From Bacteroidota bacterium (lineage in GTDB: Bacteria; Bacteroidota; Ignavibacteria; SZUA-365): a DNA stretch of 64,000 nt. This document shows, piece by piece, positions 1 through 9,608 of this stretch. Position numbers and translations under genes: made by a program. Where the stretch lies: positions 30,507 through 94,506 of the forward strand of contig JACZJN010000165.1 in NCBI GenBank assembly GCA_014860565.1, written 5' to 3'. Every line of letters starts with the position of its first letter. Within the stretch, counting starts at the first letter, position 1. The notes below the pieces were generated by a model. It did not search any database. It was not told where the DNA came from and saw only the letters and a list, made by a program, of their open reading frames with translations.

Positions 1-1180
1 TGTAATCGGGCGATCCGTAGAGGATGTAGACTCTGCCGCGATCGGAACGCCACCCGGTCCGATATGCCGTCCGGAATTGCTCGTTGCAGAGCGCCACGCG
101 CTGTTTGTATTCGGCATAGTACTCGTTGAATGGGGTGCTCTGGTCCTGGTCACGATCGCGCCAGAATTTGGTCAGGAATTTTCTCTTTGATTCGGAACCC
201 GAGAGCGAACCCCAGATATCCTTCTCGCCTTTTGTGGCAATGTATCGCGCCATGTCGAAGTTTTCGTTGAGCTCGTCTTCTCCCATCGAGGTAAATTCGC
301 TGGCGATCATGTCCGCGATCTGTGCAGCCTCGAGACTGTCGAAGGGAACATCTGGATTGAAAACATAGAATGCCTTGCTCTGCGAGAGTTTGAATTTCGT
401 CGAGTCGCCATAGGAAAGGATCAGCGTGTACACGCCCGAGGGAAGTGCCCCGAGATTGAGTGTACCCACCTCCACCCGGGAGGCGTATTTGCCGTTCCGC
501 TTTTGCGTCTTGCTCGTCATCGTGCGTCCGTAGGAACTTACCACTTCGCTTTTGACAAGAAAGTCGTCGGCGTCCACGTTATAGAGCTCGGCGTAGTACA
601 TCAGATTCGGCATCGGTTTGCCATAGAGCAGCGGAGGATTCGGGATGATCTCAAGAGTATTCTTGAAGAAAATATTCGCGGGGTCTTCATCTATTTTCCT
701 GATCGATGATGCGAGTTCGATATCGCTGTAGCGCAGCGCGCTCGTGCTGAAATCCCTCACTTCGAATGGAATCTCCAGGCTGTCAGCCACGTCGGCACGC
801 GCTTCATCACGGCTGATGACGGCAAAACGATATTTCCCGGGCTCGAGCAGGTAATTCACCCTCCCGATAAGCGCCTTGTCGGCGAGGTTGGCCGTATCCG
901 CCAGCGTCACGGGAACGCGCCAGTTCTTTATCACAGGGTCCTGCTTTTCATCATCCCGGCGGATGATCGTATGCACGACAATGGCGCCCGTGTATGTGCC
1001 GTTATCCCTGGTGTATGTCAGGCCTGTCCGCGAGAACGAGTAATACAGCTCGACGTAGCTCATATCCTTGTCGTATTGGAATGCCGCCAGATCGATATTC
1101 GTGCGGAAGGCGGAATGCTGTTGAGCCGAGACGGAGAGCGTTGCGAACAGGAATACCGTGATTATTTGACGAGCGCTCAT
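1..1180 (-). CDS. GWxTD domain-containing protein (partial, 3' end beyond window)
   Basis: An open frame runs from ATG at 1180 to the window edge (393 codons visible, no stop). It begins with a signal-peptide-like MSARQIITVFLFATLSVSAQ and the last visible residues include GWRSDRGRVYILYGSPDY, which is the GWxTD signature followed by the usual R-G-x-x-Y-I-x-Y-G-x-P-D stretch. The role of the family is unknown; it is secreted or periplasmic and frequent in Bacteroidota and relatives. It lies 206 bp downstream of the PorV-like gene on the same strand, separated by a strong hairpin, so it may be read through from that cluster or have its own promoter. The function cannot be inferred further. Family call is fairly sure; the 3' part is not visible. 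Confidence 0.8.
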   Translation of the reverse strand, partial: MSARQIITVFLFATLSVSAQQHSAFRTNIDLAAFQYDKDMSYVELYYSFSRTGLTYTRDNGTYTGAIVVHTIIRRDDEKQDPVIKNWRVPVTLADTANLADKALIGRVNYLLEPGKYRFAVISRDEARADVADSLEIPFEVRDFSTSALRYSDIELASSIRKIDEDPANIFFKNTLEIIPNPPLLYGKPMPNLMYYAELYNVDADDFLVKSEVVSSYGRTMTSKTQKRNGKYASRVEVGTLNLGALPSGVYTLILSYGDSTKFKLSQSKAFYVFNPDVPFDSLEAAQIADMIASEFTSMGEDELNENFDMARYIATKGEKDIWGSLSGSESKRKFLTKFWRDRDQDQSTPFNEYYAEYKQRVALCNEQFRTAYRTGWRSDRGRVYILYGSPDY

Positions 1181-1281
1181 GATGATGTCCTGAAATGAAG
1201 GTGCAGCAGATTTCGAGGCGTATACGCTTTCCTAAAGTAGCAAACCACCTGTATTATGCAACCCGATTTGCTCCCCCCGGT

Positions 1282-1320
1282 GCGCGGGAGCCTTCGGCGC
1301 GGGAGCCTTCGGCGCGGGAG
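1282..1320. repeat. Short tandem repeat, 15-bp unit, about 2.6 copies
   Basis: Unit GCGCGGGAGCCTTCG occurs at 1282-1296 and 1297-1311 and is followed by a partial copy at 1312-1320. It lies in the spacer between the PorV-like and GWxTD genes. No coding role is seen. Confidence 0.85.
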
Positions 1321-1337
1321 CAGGACCTGGTACAACG

Positions 1338-1366
1338 GGAAGGGCTCGCCGACGGCGAGCCCTTCC
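1338..1366 (-). terminator. Hairpin downstream of PorV-like gene
   Basis: A perfect 13-bp inverted repeat (arms 1338-1350 and 1354-1366, 3-nt loop) starts 21 bp after the PorV-like stop codon. There is no clear T-run on the minus strand after the stem, so it may act as a weak or factor-assisted terminator, or protect the mRNA 3' end. Confidence 0.5.
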
Positions 1367-1386
1367 AGATTGTTCGATGACCCGGA

Positions 1387-2436
1387 TCAGAATCCGAGAT
1401 TGACCGTAATCACGTGATTGCCGTCAAAGGTCACCATGTCGCGATAGGCATAGTCCACACCGATGTTCATGTCACCCGCGTCGAAATTGACACCGGCACC
1501 GAACGCCGCACCGTACTGATAGGCTGTCTCGCCAAAGGCATCGTCGAATCCTGTACCTGCAACGTTGTAGGAACCGCGCAGGAAGAAGAAATTCTTGAAG
1601 CCATACTCGACGCCCAGACGATACTGGTCGGAGAGGAAGTTATTATTCTCGAACGCACCGGAGAAGGTGAGCGCGTGCAGGTCGGCGAAGGACTGTGCGT
1701 AGGAGGCAGACAGTTCCAGCGAGGTCGGCATGCTGAAACCAGCGGCTTCGACGCGCAGAAGCTGCGGATCGCGCTTGCTGTCGAGTTCGTCCACCCGACG
1801 GGTGAGTCCCGACCCGGTGTACTGCATGTTGCCGCCGAGGTGACGCAACGTCACGCCGATGGAGAGACCGCGGAGGCCCGCAAGGCCCTGGTACTGCACA
1901 CCGATGTCGAACACCGCCGAGGAGGCCGATACGCGATACTGATCTTCGCTGACGAGATACGCGGTCACACCGGCGCGGATGCGATCGGTGAGTGCGCGGG
2001 AATAGGTCAGGCCGAGAGCGACGAAGGTCGGAGACCAGGTCGCGCCGGTGCCGTCGGGATTCCGTTCGTCGGTCAGATCGATATCGCCGAACGAGAGGGA
2101 TTTCAGGGAGAAGGCGAGGTAGCCGAATCCGGAGAACTGTGCTCCGACCGCGGCATAATCGACGCCCATATCACCGAAGCTCTGCATATGGGAAAACATG
2201 GCTTCGGCTGATTGCCTGCTTGCCGAAAGGCCCGCAGGATTGTAATAGATGGCATTGAGCCCGGAGATGCCGGCACTGTTGGAGCTGCCGAGCGCGATAC
2301 CGCGCGCCCCCACGGGGATCAGCAACTGGGATGCCCCCGCGGTTCCGGTACGGTCGCCACCTCCGGCTGTCGCCGTGGCGCTGAGCAATGCGAGCGCCAT
2401 TACAACTGCCAGGAAAGATGAAAGCGTAGTACGCAT
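1387..2436 (-). CDS. PorV/PorQ-family outer-membrane beta-barrel protein
   Basis: A 349-aa predicted outer-membrane barrel. The start at 2436 (MRTTLSSFLAVV) is preferred over the upstream ATG at 2466 because AAAGGAG sits 7 nt before it and the signal peptide begins there. The mature N-terminus has the pattern GTAGASQLLIPVGARGIALG followed by NAIYYNPAGL, characteristic of the PorV/PorQ (UPF0164, FadL-like) family, and the chain ends ITVNLGF with a terminal Phe as in many barrels. PorV is the shuttle protein of the type IX secretion system that delivers cargo to the sortase; paralogues of unknown role are common beside large secreted proteins and TonB receptors. Here it follows the 1052-aa secreted protein by about 75 bp on the same strand, suggesting a dedicated surface-assembly partner. 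Whether it is the core T9SS PorV cannot be told. Confidence 0.8.
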   Translation of the reverse strand: MRTTLSSFLAVVMALALLSATATAGGGDRTGTAGASQLLIPVGARGIALGSSNSAGISGLNAIYYNPAGLSASRQSAEAMFSHMQSFGDMGVDYAAVGAQFSGFGYLAFSLKSLSFGDIDLTDERNPDGTGATWSPTFVALGLTYSRALTDRIRAGVTAYLVSEDQYRVSASSAVFDIGVQYQGLAGLRGLSIGVTLRHLGGNMQYTGSGLTRRVDELDSKRDPQLLRVEAAGFSMPTSLELSASYAQSFADLHALTFSGAFENNNFLSDQYRLGVEYGFKNFFFLRGSYNVAGTGFDDAFGETAYQYGAAFGAGVNFDAGDMNIGVDYAYRDMVTFDGNHVITVNLGF

Positions 2437-2510
2437 GATGTATCTCCTTTGATGTATCTGATTCACAACTTTTCGTAATTCATATGCGTCGTGTCTTGCG
2501 ACAGACCTGG

Positions 2511-5500
2511 TTAGATGCGATCGAGATATTGTGCTTCGCTGACAACGCCAAGCTTGAGCACTTTCTCGACGCCCAGATCAGGCATCTCGATATGAATAAT
2601 GTACATGCCGCTGGCAACGGGGAGGCCGTTGTCGTTCTGGAGATTCCAGGTGGCAAGCTGTGAACCGTCATTCTTCTCAAAGGAACGCACCAGCGTGCCG
2701 TCCACGGTAAAGACGCGGAACTTGGCGTACGGGGGCAGATGATTGAAGGTCACAAAGCGCTGATACTTGTTCAGCTCCTGCTCGTTGGAACCCAGATACG
2801 GATTCGGGAAGACCTGGACATTGTTGATGTCCTCCTTCGCCGCGTCCACGCTGTAGCTGGCTTTCGGGGTTGTGAATGTGAATACATCCGTTGCATCGAA
2901 CGCGACGTTCGGAGTCCAGCGCCAGATGTCGCCGTCCTTCCACGGGAAGTCGCTGCCATCCGCCGTTGCGTTCTGGATCATCCATGCCGCATACAGGATG
3001 GGCATTTCACCAGCGCCATCGATGAATAGGAAGTCGCCGGTGTAATTGGGATTCGGGGTGTCGCTATACGGTTCGTCGATAAGGAAGAGGTACTCGCGAT
3101 CGCCGGCGGATGCCGTCGGCGTCCACTGGTTGTTCTGCGCGGACGAGCCGTTCTGCTCGACGATGGCAAAACAAATCTGCCTGGGATTTGCTTTGTCCGT
3201 CACATCCCAGATGGTCATCGGCGAATCATAATAGCCTGCGTAACCATAGTTCGGTGTGCCACCACGGAGATAGACATAGCCCTTCGATGCCGTGTTGCGA
3301 TCAAAACGCACTTCGACAACCTTTTTGACATCATACGGCATGATCGAACTGCCGAAGAAATCCCAACCGGTTATTTCGTAGCCTGCATAGGCTTCGTACA
3401 CCGGCGGACCGCCGATCCAGTCGACCGAAAGGATCTCATGCCCGGTCTCATAGTGACCGGAGCCGAGCAGACCGATCTGGAAGCCGTCGAGAGTGTAGTA
3501 ACCCGTCTCCAGGCCGCCGTAATCGGAGGCATTGGTAATGAGGCGCTGATTCTTCGACGTGTTCGTCAGATTCCATCCGTAATTATCGAATTCGAGAATG
3601 TCGCCATAGAAATCCACTTCGACCTTGCCGAGTGACTCGAAGGTCACAGCGTAGCTGTCACCGGTGAGTTTGGCCTGGTCGATGACCTTCACCAGCACGG
3701 AACCGGTGGAGAGACCCTGCGTGTGGAGGACCTGCAGGTTCTCGCCGTAATCGGCGCCGGCACGGTACCCGGGATCCATGGTCTTCGGACGCACCTCGAT
3801 GACCGTGGGGGTCGATTCGAGCTGACGCGGCGTCGCTTCCGGATCCGCATTGTAGGAATATGCCGTCACGGCAAAGTAATACGGCTGGTTATTGACAAGT
3901 GGACGGTCGACGATGGCGTCGTTGACCACCTCGAGCATGCGCTCAATGCCGGAATCCGTACCGAACTGCACAGGCAGAACGACCACGGCGCCGGTTTTAT
4001 CATCGATCACTTCATCGAAAATCGTCGCGATGTTGTTGATGACATCGAAGGTCGCAATACGCTTCGCTTCGTTGATCGTCGCGCTGCTGGAGGGGAACTG
4101 ATACACATTGTACCCCTCGAAGGCATACCCGCGATCGTCAAAGTTTTCGGTCGCATTGACACCATCCGGATTTCCCCAGCTGAGCAACACCGTGTTGGGC
4201 TGCAGCGACGTCTCCACGCGCGGCGCGGGAGGAGCCTTGGGAAGATCGAAGTTGTTGTCGAATGCAAGCTGCGCGAAACGATCGTAGTAGCGAAGAACCT
4301 GCAGCGAGGAAATACGATCGGAACCGCGTCCGATGATGCGGGCCACAACGACTTCCTGCGTGTTGATCTTCCCGGCTGCCATGTCGGTGCTCTTGTTCAG
4401 AGTGAACGGGCCGGTGGTCATCATCATGCGGCGATCGTCGGGAGCATTCACAATACCGTCGATCCAGCCTTCTTTCGTGACCGGGTCGCCGGCAAGTGTA
4501 ATCTTCACTTCGAGTCCCGTCGTGGGATCGATGAACGGGGAGCCGTCATACAGTTTGGAGGTCAGGTAATTGTACATCTGCACCGACCCTTCCGCGGTCC
4601 CCTGATCGGGATCCTGATAGATAGGATCGGAATTGATATAGAATGCGAAGGAAGACACGGGAAGATTCTTCCATCCTGCGAGTTTCTCGAAATTGTAGAT
4701 CGCCTCGTCACCGGCATCACCCGGGACGATCGGTCCCTGGAAGAAATCATACCCGACCGCGGGGGGAATGCCATAGACATCGTCCTTCGCCAGACCGTTG
4801 TAGCAGTATCCGAGTGAAAGGGTGGTGTCGATACCGACGAGATCATCGGCAGCGTCGCCAAGGTCGGGATCAGACCACTGCGCGAAGTACGCATTTTCCA
4901 GGTCATCCGTGCCCTTGTTAATCACCGTGTATTTCGTGAACACCATGTTGCCCAGAGGACCGGTCTGATTGTAGCCCCAGACCAGCGTCTGCACTTCCAC
5001 GCCGATGGGCGCGGTGCCGTACAGGTTGCTGGTGCGGGAGCCGTCCATGTCGTTGGACACGAACCACAGCACCTCATCGCCGATGAACCAGGGGCAGTCG
5101 GCATTGGGATCGCCGTTCAGCCATTCCTGGAAGCGCGGGTTGTAGCTTCCGTTGTTGTCGTTGTCCTTGTACGGCGCGCCCAATTGAACGGGCCAGTCAT
5201 TGAAGTCAGATTCCAGCCGCGCTTTTTCAGCCGCCGAAAGCAGACTGAATCCGTTCGCGTCGACCTTCCGCACCTTGTAGATGTGATGCATAGGATCGTT
5301 CGGATCCGCGGGTGTTCCATCACCCTTGATGTTTCCCGCCTGCAGGCCTTGCCGGTATGCGGAGCCGCCGATGCGGATTTCACCCTGCACCGTGCCGCCC
5401 CAGATGAGACCATCCTGGAAGATGGCATACTTGGCGGAGCCCTGCGGCCACTCGAGACCCGAACCGTCACTGCCCGGATTATGGGACGTGGAACCGTTGT

Positions 5501-5669
5501 TGGAGATCCACATCAGGATATTGTTTATCGATATAAAATCGTACGCATCATTATCTGCAGTTTTCTGCAGCTTGTTTTTGTCCTTGCCGCCTTCATGTTC
5601 TCCGGCCTGTAGATTGACCGCGAAACAGAGCAGGGCGAGCAACAGGAACAACCTTCCAATGATTTTCAT
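2511..5669 (-). CDS. Large secreted protein with FlgD-Ig-like C-terminal domain
   Basis: 1052 aa from the ATG at 5669 (signal peptide MKIIGRLFLLLALLCFAVNLQA; AAGGAG 7 nt upstream); the longer reading to 5756 would overlap the receptor gene. The N-terminal half contains long Gly/Asn/Asp-rich segments, about residue 480-590 resembles a fibronectin type III fold (APRVETSLQPNTVLLSWG), and the last ~85 residues carry VQVFPNPYLGSNE, LPPYAKFRVFTVDG and NGLPVASGMYIIHIE, the pattern of FlgD-Ig-like / type A sorting domains used for T9SS surface export. It sits 62 bp after the TonB receptor gene and before the PorV-like gene on the same strand. Likely a surface-attached partner of the receptor. Substrate unknown; no enzymatic motif seen. 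Confidence 0.75.
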   Translation of the reverse strand: MKIIGRLFLLLALLCFAVNLQAGEHEGGKDKNKLQKTADNDAYDFISINNILMWISNNGSTSHNPGSDGSGLEWPQGSAKYAIFQDGLIWGGTVQGEIRIGGSAYRQGLQAGNIKGDGTPADPNDPMHHIYKVRKVDANGFSLLSAAEKARLESDFNDWPVQLGAPYKDNDNNGSYNPRFQEWLNGDPNADCPWFIGDEVLWFVSNDMDGSRTSNLYGTAPIGVEVQTLVWGYNQTGPLGNMVFTKYTVINKGTDDLENAYFAQWSDPDLGDAADDLVGIDTTLSLGYCYNGLAKDDVYGIPPAVGYDFFQGPIVPGDAGDEAIYNFEKLAGWKNLPVSSFAFYINSDPIYQDPDQGTAEGSVQMYNYLTSKLYDGSPFIDPTTGLEVKITLAGDPVTKEGWIDGIVNAPDDRRMMMTTGPFTLNKSTDMAAGKINTQEVVVARIIGRGSDRISSLQVLRYYDRFAQLAFDNNFDLPKAPPAPRVETSLQPNTVLLSWGNPDGVNATENFDDRGYAFEGYNVYQFPSSSATINEAKRIATFDVINNIATIFDEVIDDKTGAVVVLPVQFGTDSGIERMLEVVNDAIVDRPLVNNQPYYFAVTAYSYNADPEATPRQLESTPTVIEVRPKTMDPGYRAGADYGENLQVLHTQGLSTGSVLVKVIDQAKLTGDSYAVTFESLGKVEVDFYGDILEFDNYGWNLTNTSKNQRLITNASDYGGLETGYYTLDGFQIGLLGSGHYETGHEILSVDWIGGPPVYEAYAGYEITGWDFFGSSIMPYDVKKVVEVRFDRNTASKGYVYLRGGTPNYGYAGYYDSPMTIWDVTDKANPRQICFAIVEQNGSSAQNNQWTPTASAGDREYLFLIDEPYSDTPNPNYTGDFLFIDGAGEMPILYAAWMIQNATADGSDFPWKDGDIWRWTPNVAFDATDVFTFTTPKASYSVDAAKEDINNVQVFPNPYLGSNEQELNKYQRFVTFNHLPPYAKFRVFTVDGTLVRSFEKNDGSQLATWNLQNDNGLPVASGMYIIHIEMPDLGVEKVLKLGVVSEAQYLDRI

Positions 5670-5730
5670 GCCCAGTCTCCTTGTATTGCTTCTACGTTTG
5701 TTCGTTTCATGACTGCTACCTGAACGGGAC

Positions 5731-8700
5731 TCAGAAATCAATACGCAGACCGACACGCACCTGCCGCGGCGGGCCGAAGAGGTTCGCGTTCATGATGTTG
5801 GTCTGGTAGTAGTAATCCCGATACAGATTCTCGAATGCCGTGCCGTACTGTGCGTATGTCTGCAGCTGCTGGCGACCCTGGACAGTCGAGAGATAGCCAT
5901 CATCGGAAGCGCTGCCGGACTGGATAAACACGTCGGTGACATTCTTGGTGTCAAGCAGGTTGATCACCCAGATGTAGAAGTTGACATCGAGACCAGCGAT
6001 ATCCACCGTCTTGTCGAGACGGGCATCGATCTGGAAGGTCCACGGAGTAGTGGATTCGTTCAGCACCTCGACGGGCTGCCGACGGTTGTCGTAGCTGTTT
6101 TCATCCACGCGGGTGTAGGGGTGACCGCTGTTGAACGTAAACAGCATATTCAGGCCGGTACGCTCGAGGAAGGAAACGCCGCCGAGCACAGGGCCGTCTC
6201 CGCGACCGAAGCGATAATCGAGGTTGATCGAACCACGATGGGTCTGGTTGAAATTGAGCAACGTCGTGTACTTGGGCAGATACGGGGTCTCGGTCGGAGC
6301 CAGCCAGATGGCGCGGAACGCCGTCGAAGGGGCCGAACCAGTGCCGCGTGCATCGGAGTACGTATAGTCGACCGAGGCCTGCACGCGCTCGACGCGGCGC
6401 AGGTCGATTTTCATCGACACACCCGATGTGGTGGCAAAGTCGCCGTTTACCCATGCATAGTATGCGAGATGCTGGGCCCCCGCCGCTGCAGGAATCTGCT
6501 GCTGCTGAATCTGATCGCGGATGTCTTTATAGAAAGCTCCGAGATCAAATGCCAGGAAGTCGCCGATCTGCTGACGGAAACCGAAATCATACTGCAACGT
6601 TGTCTCGGGCTTGAGGCCGAAACCGACGGGGTTCTCGATCGCATAGCCGCCGCGGATATTGCTGGCGGAGGTGGCGTTTCCGAGATACACATCACGCAGA
6701 CGTGTCTGCTGTACGAACTTTCCATACTGTGCATAAAACACGGTCTGGTCGGTCACCGGGAAGGAGAAACCGATACGCGGGCTGAAGGTGACGGAGGCGG
6801 GTACGTCTTTCATGTTGTCCGAAGACTGATCGATCATGCCGTTCGCGTCGAACTTCACATTATTCGGATCGATGAATTCCTTCGTGTCGGTATTGATGTA
6901 ATCGTAGCGCATACCGACGTTGATGACAAGATCCTCGAGCTCGATTTTATCGAGCACGAAAGCGGAAGCAAACACGGGATTGCGCGGGCCGTCGAGTTCT
7001 CCGTCGGAGAGAGCGCCCCACTGATCGTACCCGAAGTTGTTGGTGCGCGAATTGACCGCCTGCTGGATCGGGTTCGCATCCGGATTACTGCGGAAGAAAC
7101 TCTTCAGCGTGAAAGCCGTGATGTCGAACTGGCGCACGACGTACTGCTGCGCTTCCGCGCCGACCTTGATTTCATGCGTGCGGCCAATCTGGTGCACGAA
7201 GTTGATTTTTCCGGAAATCGAGGAGTAGCGGTCCTTCTGATATGCATACCCGGCATCGCCTGCGCCATAGACAGCGTAGTTGTCGCCAAACATCTGGATC
7301 GGAAGAGGACCAAGACCATCAGCGCGGAAGTCATATCCGTACTGCGCGTTGGCGATAGAATCACCGTAGGCGAAAATATCGTGCTGATGATCTGCATCCA
7401 TGAGCACATTGAAGTTTCCGAAATAATTCAGGAACACTTCATAAAATGTGTTCTGGCTGAGGAGATGCGTCATTTTCAGGTTGACGGCATAATTCTCCCC
7501 CTCGGTCATAAGTGCACGCTGCTGATTGGCGAGATACAGGCTATTCGTGTTGTATACGAGCTGGCCGTTGACGACCTCGGCGGTCCTGCCGACCTGATAG
7601 CCGGAGGTGATCCCCGACCCGTTGCGCCCGGAGCTGTAGTTGTAGCTTCCACCCACGCGGATATTGATCGGATTGAGATCGAAGGTCATGTTGCCCGAGA
7701 AGGTCCAGGCCTGATCCGCGGTATTGACGACGTAGCCGCCGGGATAGGTGTAATCGACCTTGCGGGCCGCCGCCCCGAGACGCGGATCGAAGATGCCGAC
7801 CTTGGCCTGCTCTTCCGGCGCCAGCAGCGCATGAGCCGCCGTGTTGCGAAGCTGCGCATCGTATGTATCGGCGAGTGTGTATGCACTGCGATACTGCGCG
7901 GGCGTGCGCACGAATGAATTCTGCGCGGCCACGAAGAAACGCACCGGGCCGAACAGCGGTCCGCCGGCGGTCAGGGCATAGAGACTGTTGCCATAGTTAT
8001 AGGAGCCGAGGAAGTTCTCCTGACCGGACTCGGACCAGCTGTCGGTAAACGCTTCGAAACCGACCTGGAACTGGCGTCCGCCGGAGCGAGTCGTGGTCAT
8101 GATGAGACCACCATTGGCGCCGCCGAACTCGGCGGAATAGCCGCCCGCCTGGAAGTTGACTTCCGCGATCGCGTTGTTGATGACGCTGAGCGCACGTCCG
8201 CCATAGACCGGATCGTTGACGTTGACGCCATCGACGACATAGCCCGTGGCATCGCCGCGGCTGCCGCGCACGTAGATCGTTCCGCCCTGGCTGACGATGC
8301 CCGCCTGCAGGGCGACAATGCCCTCGACGCCGCGCACCGGCAGGTTTTCAATTTCTTCCTGCGTCACCGTGGATTTGCTGTTGGTGACGTTCTTGTCGAC
8401 CATCGGCTTCTCCGCGATGATTTCCACCTCGCCCACCTTGAATGCTTCACTGGGCAGTTGGAAATCAGCAGCAGTCGTTTCGTTGCTTTTAATAAGCACG
8501 TCACGCAGGGTTATCTGCTGATAACCGATATAGCTCGCGACGAGAGTGACTTTGCCAATGGGGACATTCAGAATGACGAACTCACCATTGATATTGGATG
8601 CCGCGCCACGATCAGACCCATCGATCATGACGTTTGCACCAATCAGCGGCTCTCCTGTCTCGCGATCTGTAACCTTTCCGGCGATTTTGCCGTTTTGTGC

Positions 8701-8757
8701 CATTGCGGCAGCCGGGAACAGGATACAGAGGACTGCAATCAGGAACCATTTATGCAT
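5731..8757 (-). CDS. TonB-dependent receptor with carboxypeptidase-like regulatory domain
   Basis: 1008 aa. Signal peptide 1-20 (ends AAAMAQ), then a CarboxypepD_reg-like beta-sandwich at about 24-105 (GKVTDRETGEPLIGANVMI), a plug domain at about 110-225 (VEIIAEKP, ENLPVRGVEGIVALQAG, YVRGSRGDATGYVVDGVNV) and a long beta-barrel ending in RVGLRIDF with a terminal Phe. AAGGAGG lies just before the ATG. The plug stretch with an RGxRGD-like motif is typical of receptors found in Ignavibacteria-type genomes next to large secreted proteins. Energy-dependent uptake or export across the outer membrane is expected; the ligand is unknown. It is the second gene of a minus-strand cluster, 128 bp after the DUF4397 lipoprotein; that spacer has an inverted repeat (8830-8837 with 8869-8876) that might attenuate transcription. 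Confidence 0.9.
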   Translation of the reverse strand: MHKWFLIAVLCILFPAAAMAQNGKIAGKVTDRETGEPLIGANVMIDGSDRGAASNINGEFVILNVPIGKVTLVASYIGYQQITLRDVLIKSNETTAADFQLPSEAFKVGEVEIIAEKPMVDKNVTNSKSTVTQEEIENLPVRGVEGIVALQAGIVSQGGTIYVRGSRGDATGYVVDGVNVNDPVYGGRALSVINNAIAEVNFQAGGYSAEFGGANGGLIMTTTRSGGRQFQVGFEAFTDSWSESGQENFLGSYNYGNSLYALTAGGPLFGPVRFFVAAQNSFVRTPAQYRSAYTLADTYDAQLRNTAAHALLAPEEQAKVGIFDPRLGAAARKVDYTYPGGYVVNTADQAWTFSGNMTFDLNPINIRVGGSYNYSSGRNGSGITSGYQVGRTAEVVNGQLVYNTNSLYLANQQRALMTEGENYAVNLKMTHLLSQNTFYEVFLNYFGNFNVLMDADHQHDIFAYGDSIANAQYGYDFRADGLGPLPIQMFGDNYAVYGAGDAGYAYQKDRYSSISGKINFVHQIGRTHEIKVGAEAQQYVVRQFDITAFTLKSFFRSNPDANPIQQAVNSRTNNFGYDQWGALSDGELDGPRNPVFASAFVLDKIELEDLVINVGMRYDYINTDTKEFIDPNNVKFDANGMIDQSSDNMKDVPASVTFSPRIGFSFPVTDQTVFYAQYGKFVQQTRLRDVYLGNATSASNIRGGYAIENPVGFGLKPETTLQYDFGFRQQIGDFLAFDLGAFYKDIRDQIQQQQIPAAAGAQHLAYYAWVNGDFATTSGVSMKIDLRRVERVQASVDYTYSDARGTGSAPSTAFRAIWLAPTETPYLPKYTTLLNFNQTHRGSINLDYRFGRGDGPVLGGVSFLERTGLNMLFTFNSGHPYTRVDENSYDNRRQPVEVLNESTTPWTFQIDARLDKTVDIAGLDVNFYIWVINLLDTKNVTDVFIQSGSASDDGYLSTVQGRQQLQTYAQYGTAFENLYRDYYYQTNIMNANLFGPPRQVRVGLRIDF

Positions 8758-8885
8758 AATATCCTCCTTCAGAACTTGAGAAAACGTTTGTTACGAAGTG
8801 CTTCCTCCAGTGTAAACCTTCTCAGCAAGCGATCGGGACGGTCCTTCCAATTGTTCCACCAATCCTGCCCCGATCGGGAGCTTCA

Positions 8886-9608
8886 TCAGTTTGTTGGTTC
8901 ATCCTGGAGAGTGAGAACCTCAAGTCCGCCCGAGTTACCGACTGCGATAAAGGAGTAACGATATCCCGGTGTGCTGAGCGCATGGTTGAATTCAAAGGCG
9001 CGCGAACCGTTCGAGCGTGCGATGAAAAGATCCATTGTGCCGGCAGCGACGCGATTGTAGGCGGAAAGGGAACCGGCGTTGACCGGGGCCACAAGTTCTT
9101 TGCTGGTCTGCTCGTCAATTTTCTGCTCGAGGCTGTATGCCTCACCGGTTCCGGCGAGATTGATCAGCTTGACATCCGTGCTGTCGACCAGCATGCTGGT
9201 CTCATCGGCGTACGTGAAACGTTCCTGGGTGATCAGCAGATTCACCTCCGCGACGGAGTTGAAAAATGCCATGGTCATCTTGGTCAGTGAACGCACAGCC
9301 ACGAGTTGGCGGAAAATCGCTGCACTGGAGTCGGCACCTGCCGGCACAACACGAAGAAATCGGTTGCCGGAATTGACCGTCAGATACCCCGAATAGCCCT
9401 TGAAGCCCACATTTGTGGCAACGGGTGCACCGTCGACCCAAATATCCACGGCCGGACCATCAGGTACTGCATGAACAAAGCGCACTTGCGAGGTGACGCG
9501 ATCCAGAACAGGCGGGTTTGGCTCCTCGATGCAGCCGGACAGAAATACCCCTGTCGCAAGCAACATGAGGCTCAGCAACCCGGCTTTCTGTAGCAGCTTT
9601 TGTCGCAT
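8886..9608 (-). CDS. DUF4397 domain lipoprotein
   Basis: 240 aa. Lipoprotein signal peptide with lipobox LSGC (Cys26), followed by acidic residues (CIEEP). The body has the DUF4397 hallmark near the N-terminus: VRFVHAVPDGPAVDIWVDG, then GYSGYLTVNSGNRFLRVVPAG, and a second similar half (VKLINLAGTG, NAGSLSAYNRVAAGTMDLFI). DUF4397 proteins are envelope lipoproteins of unknown function with a two-part beta-sandwich. AGGAGG is 5 nt upstream of the ATG. It is the first gene of the leftward surface cluster, with a 460-bp AT-richer spacer upstream that should hold the promoter. Confidence 0.85.
   Translation of the reverse strand: MRQKLLQKAGLLSLMLLATGVFLSGCIEEPNPPVLDRVTSQVRFVHAVPDGPAVDIWVDGAPVATNVGFKGYSGYLTVNSGNRFLRVVPAGADSSAAIFRQLVAVRSLTKMTMAFFNSVAEVNLLITQERFTYADETSMLVDSTDVKLINLAGTGEAYSLEQKIDEQTSKELVAPVNAGSLSAYNRVAAGTMDLFIARSNGSRAFEFNHALSTPGYRYSFIAVGNSGGLEVLTLQDEPTN

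Noticed and set aside
6121..7917. 598-codon plus-strand frame opposite the TonB receptor
   Set aside because: It is the mirror of a well-supported gene; no ribosome site, no signal peptide or family motif, and composition follows the codon pattern of the opposite strand. Similar long mirror frames at 1414-2211, 3723-4817, 16546-17850, 20894-22963 and 58567-60264 were rejected for the same reason.
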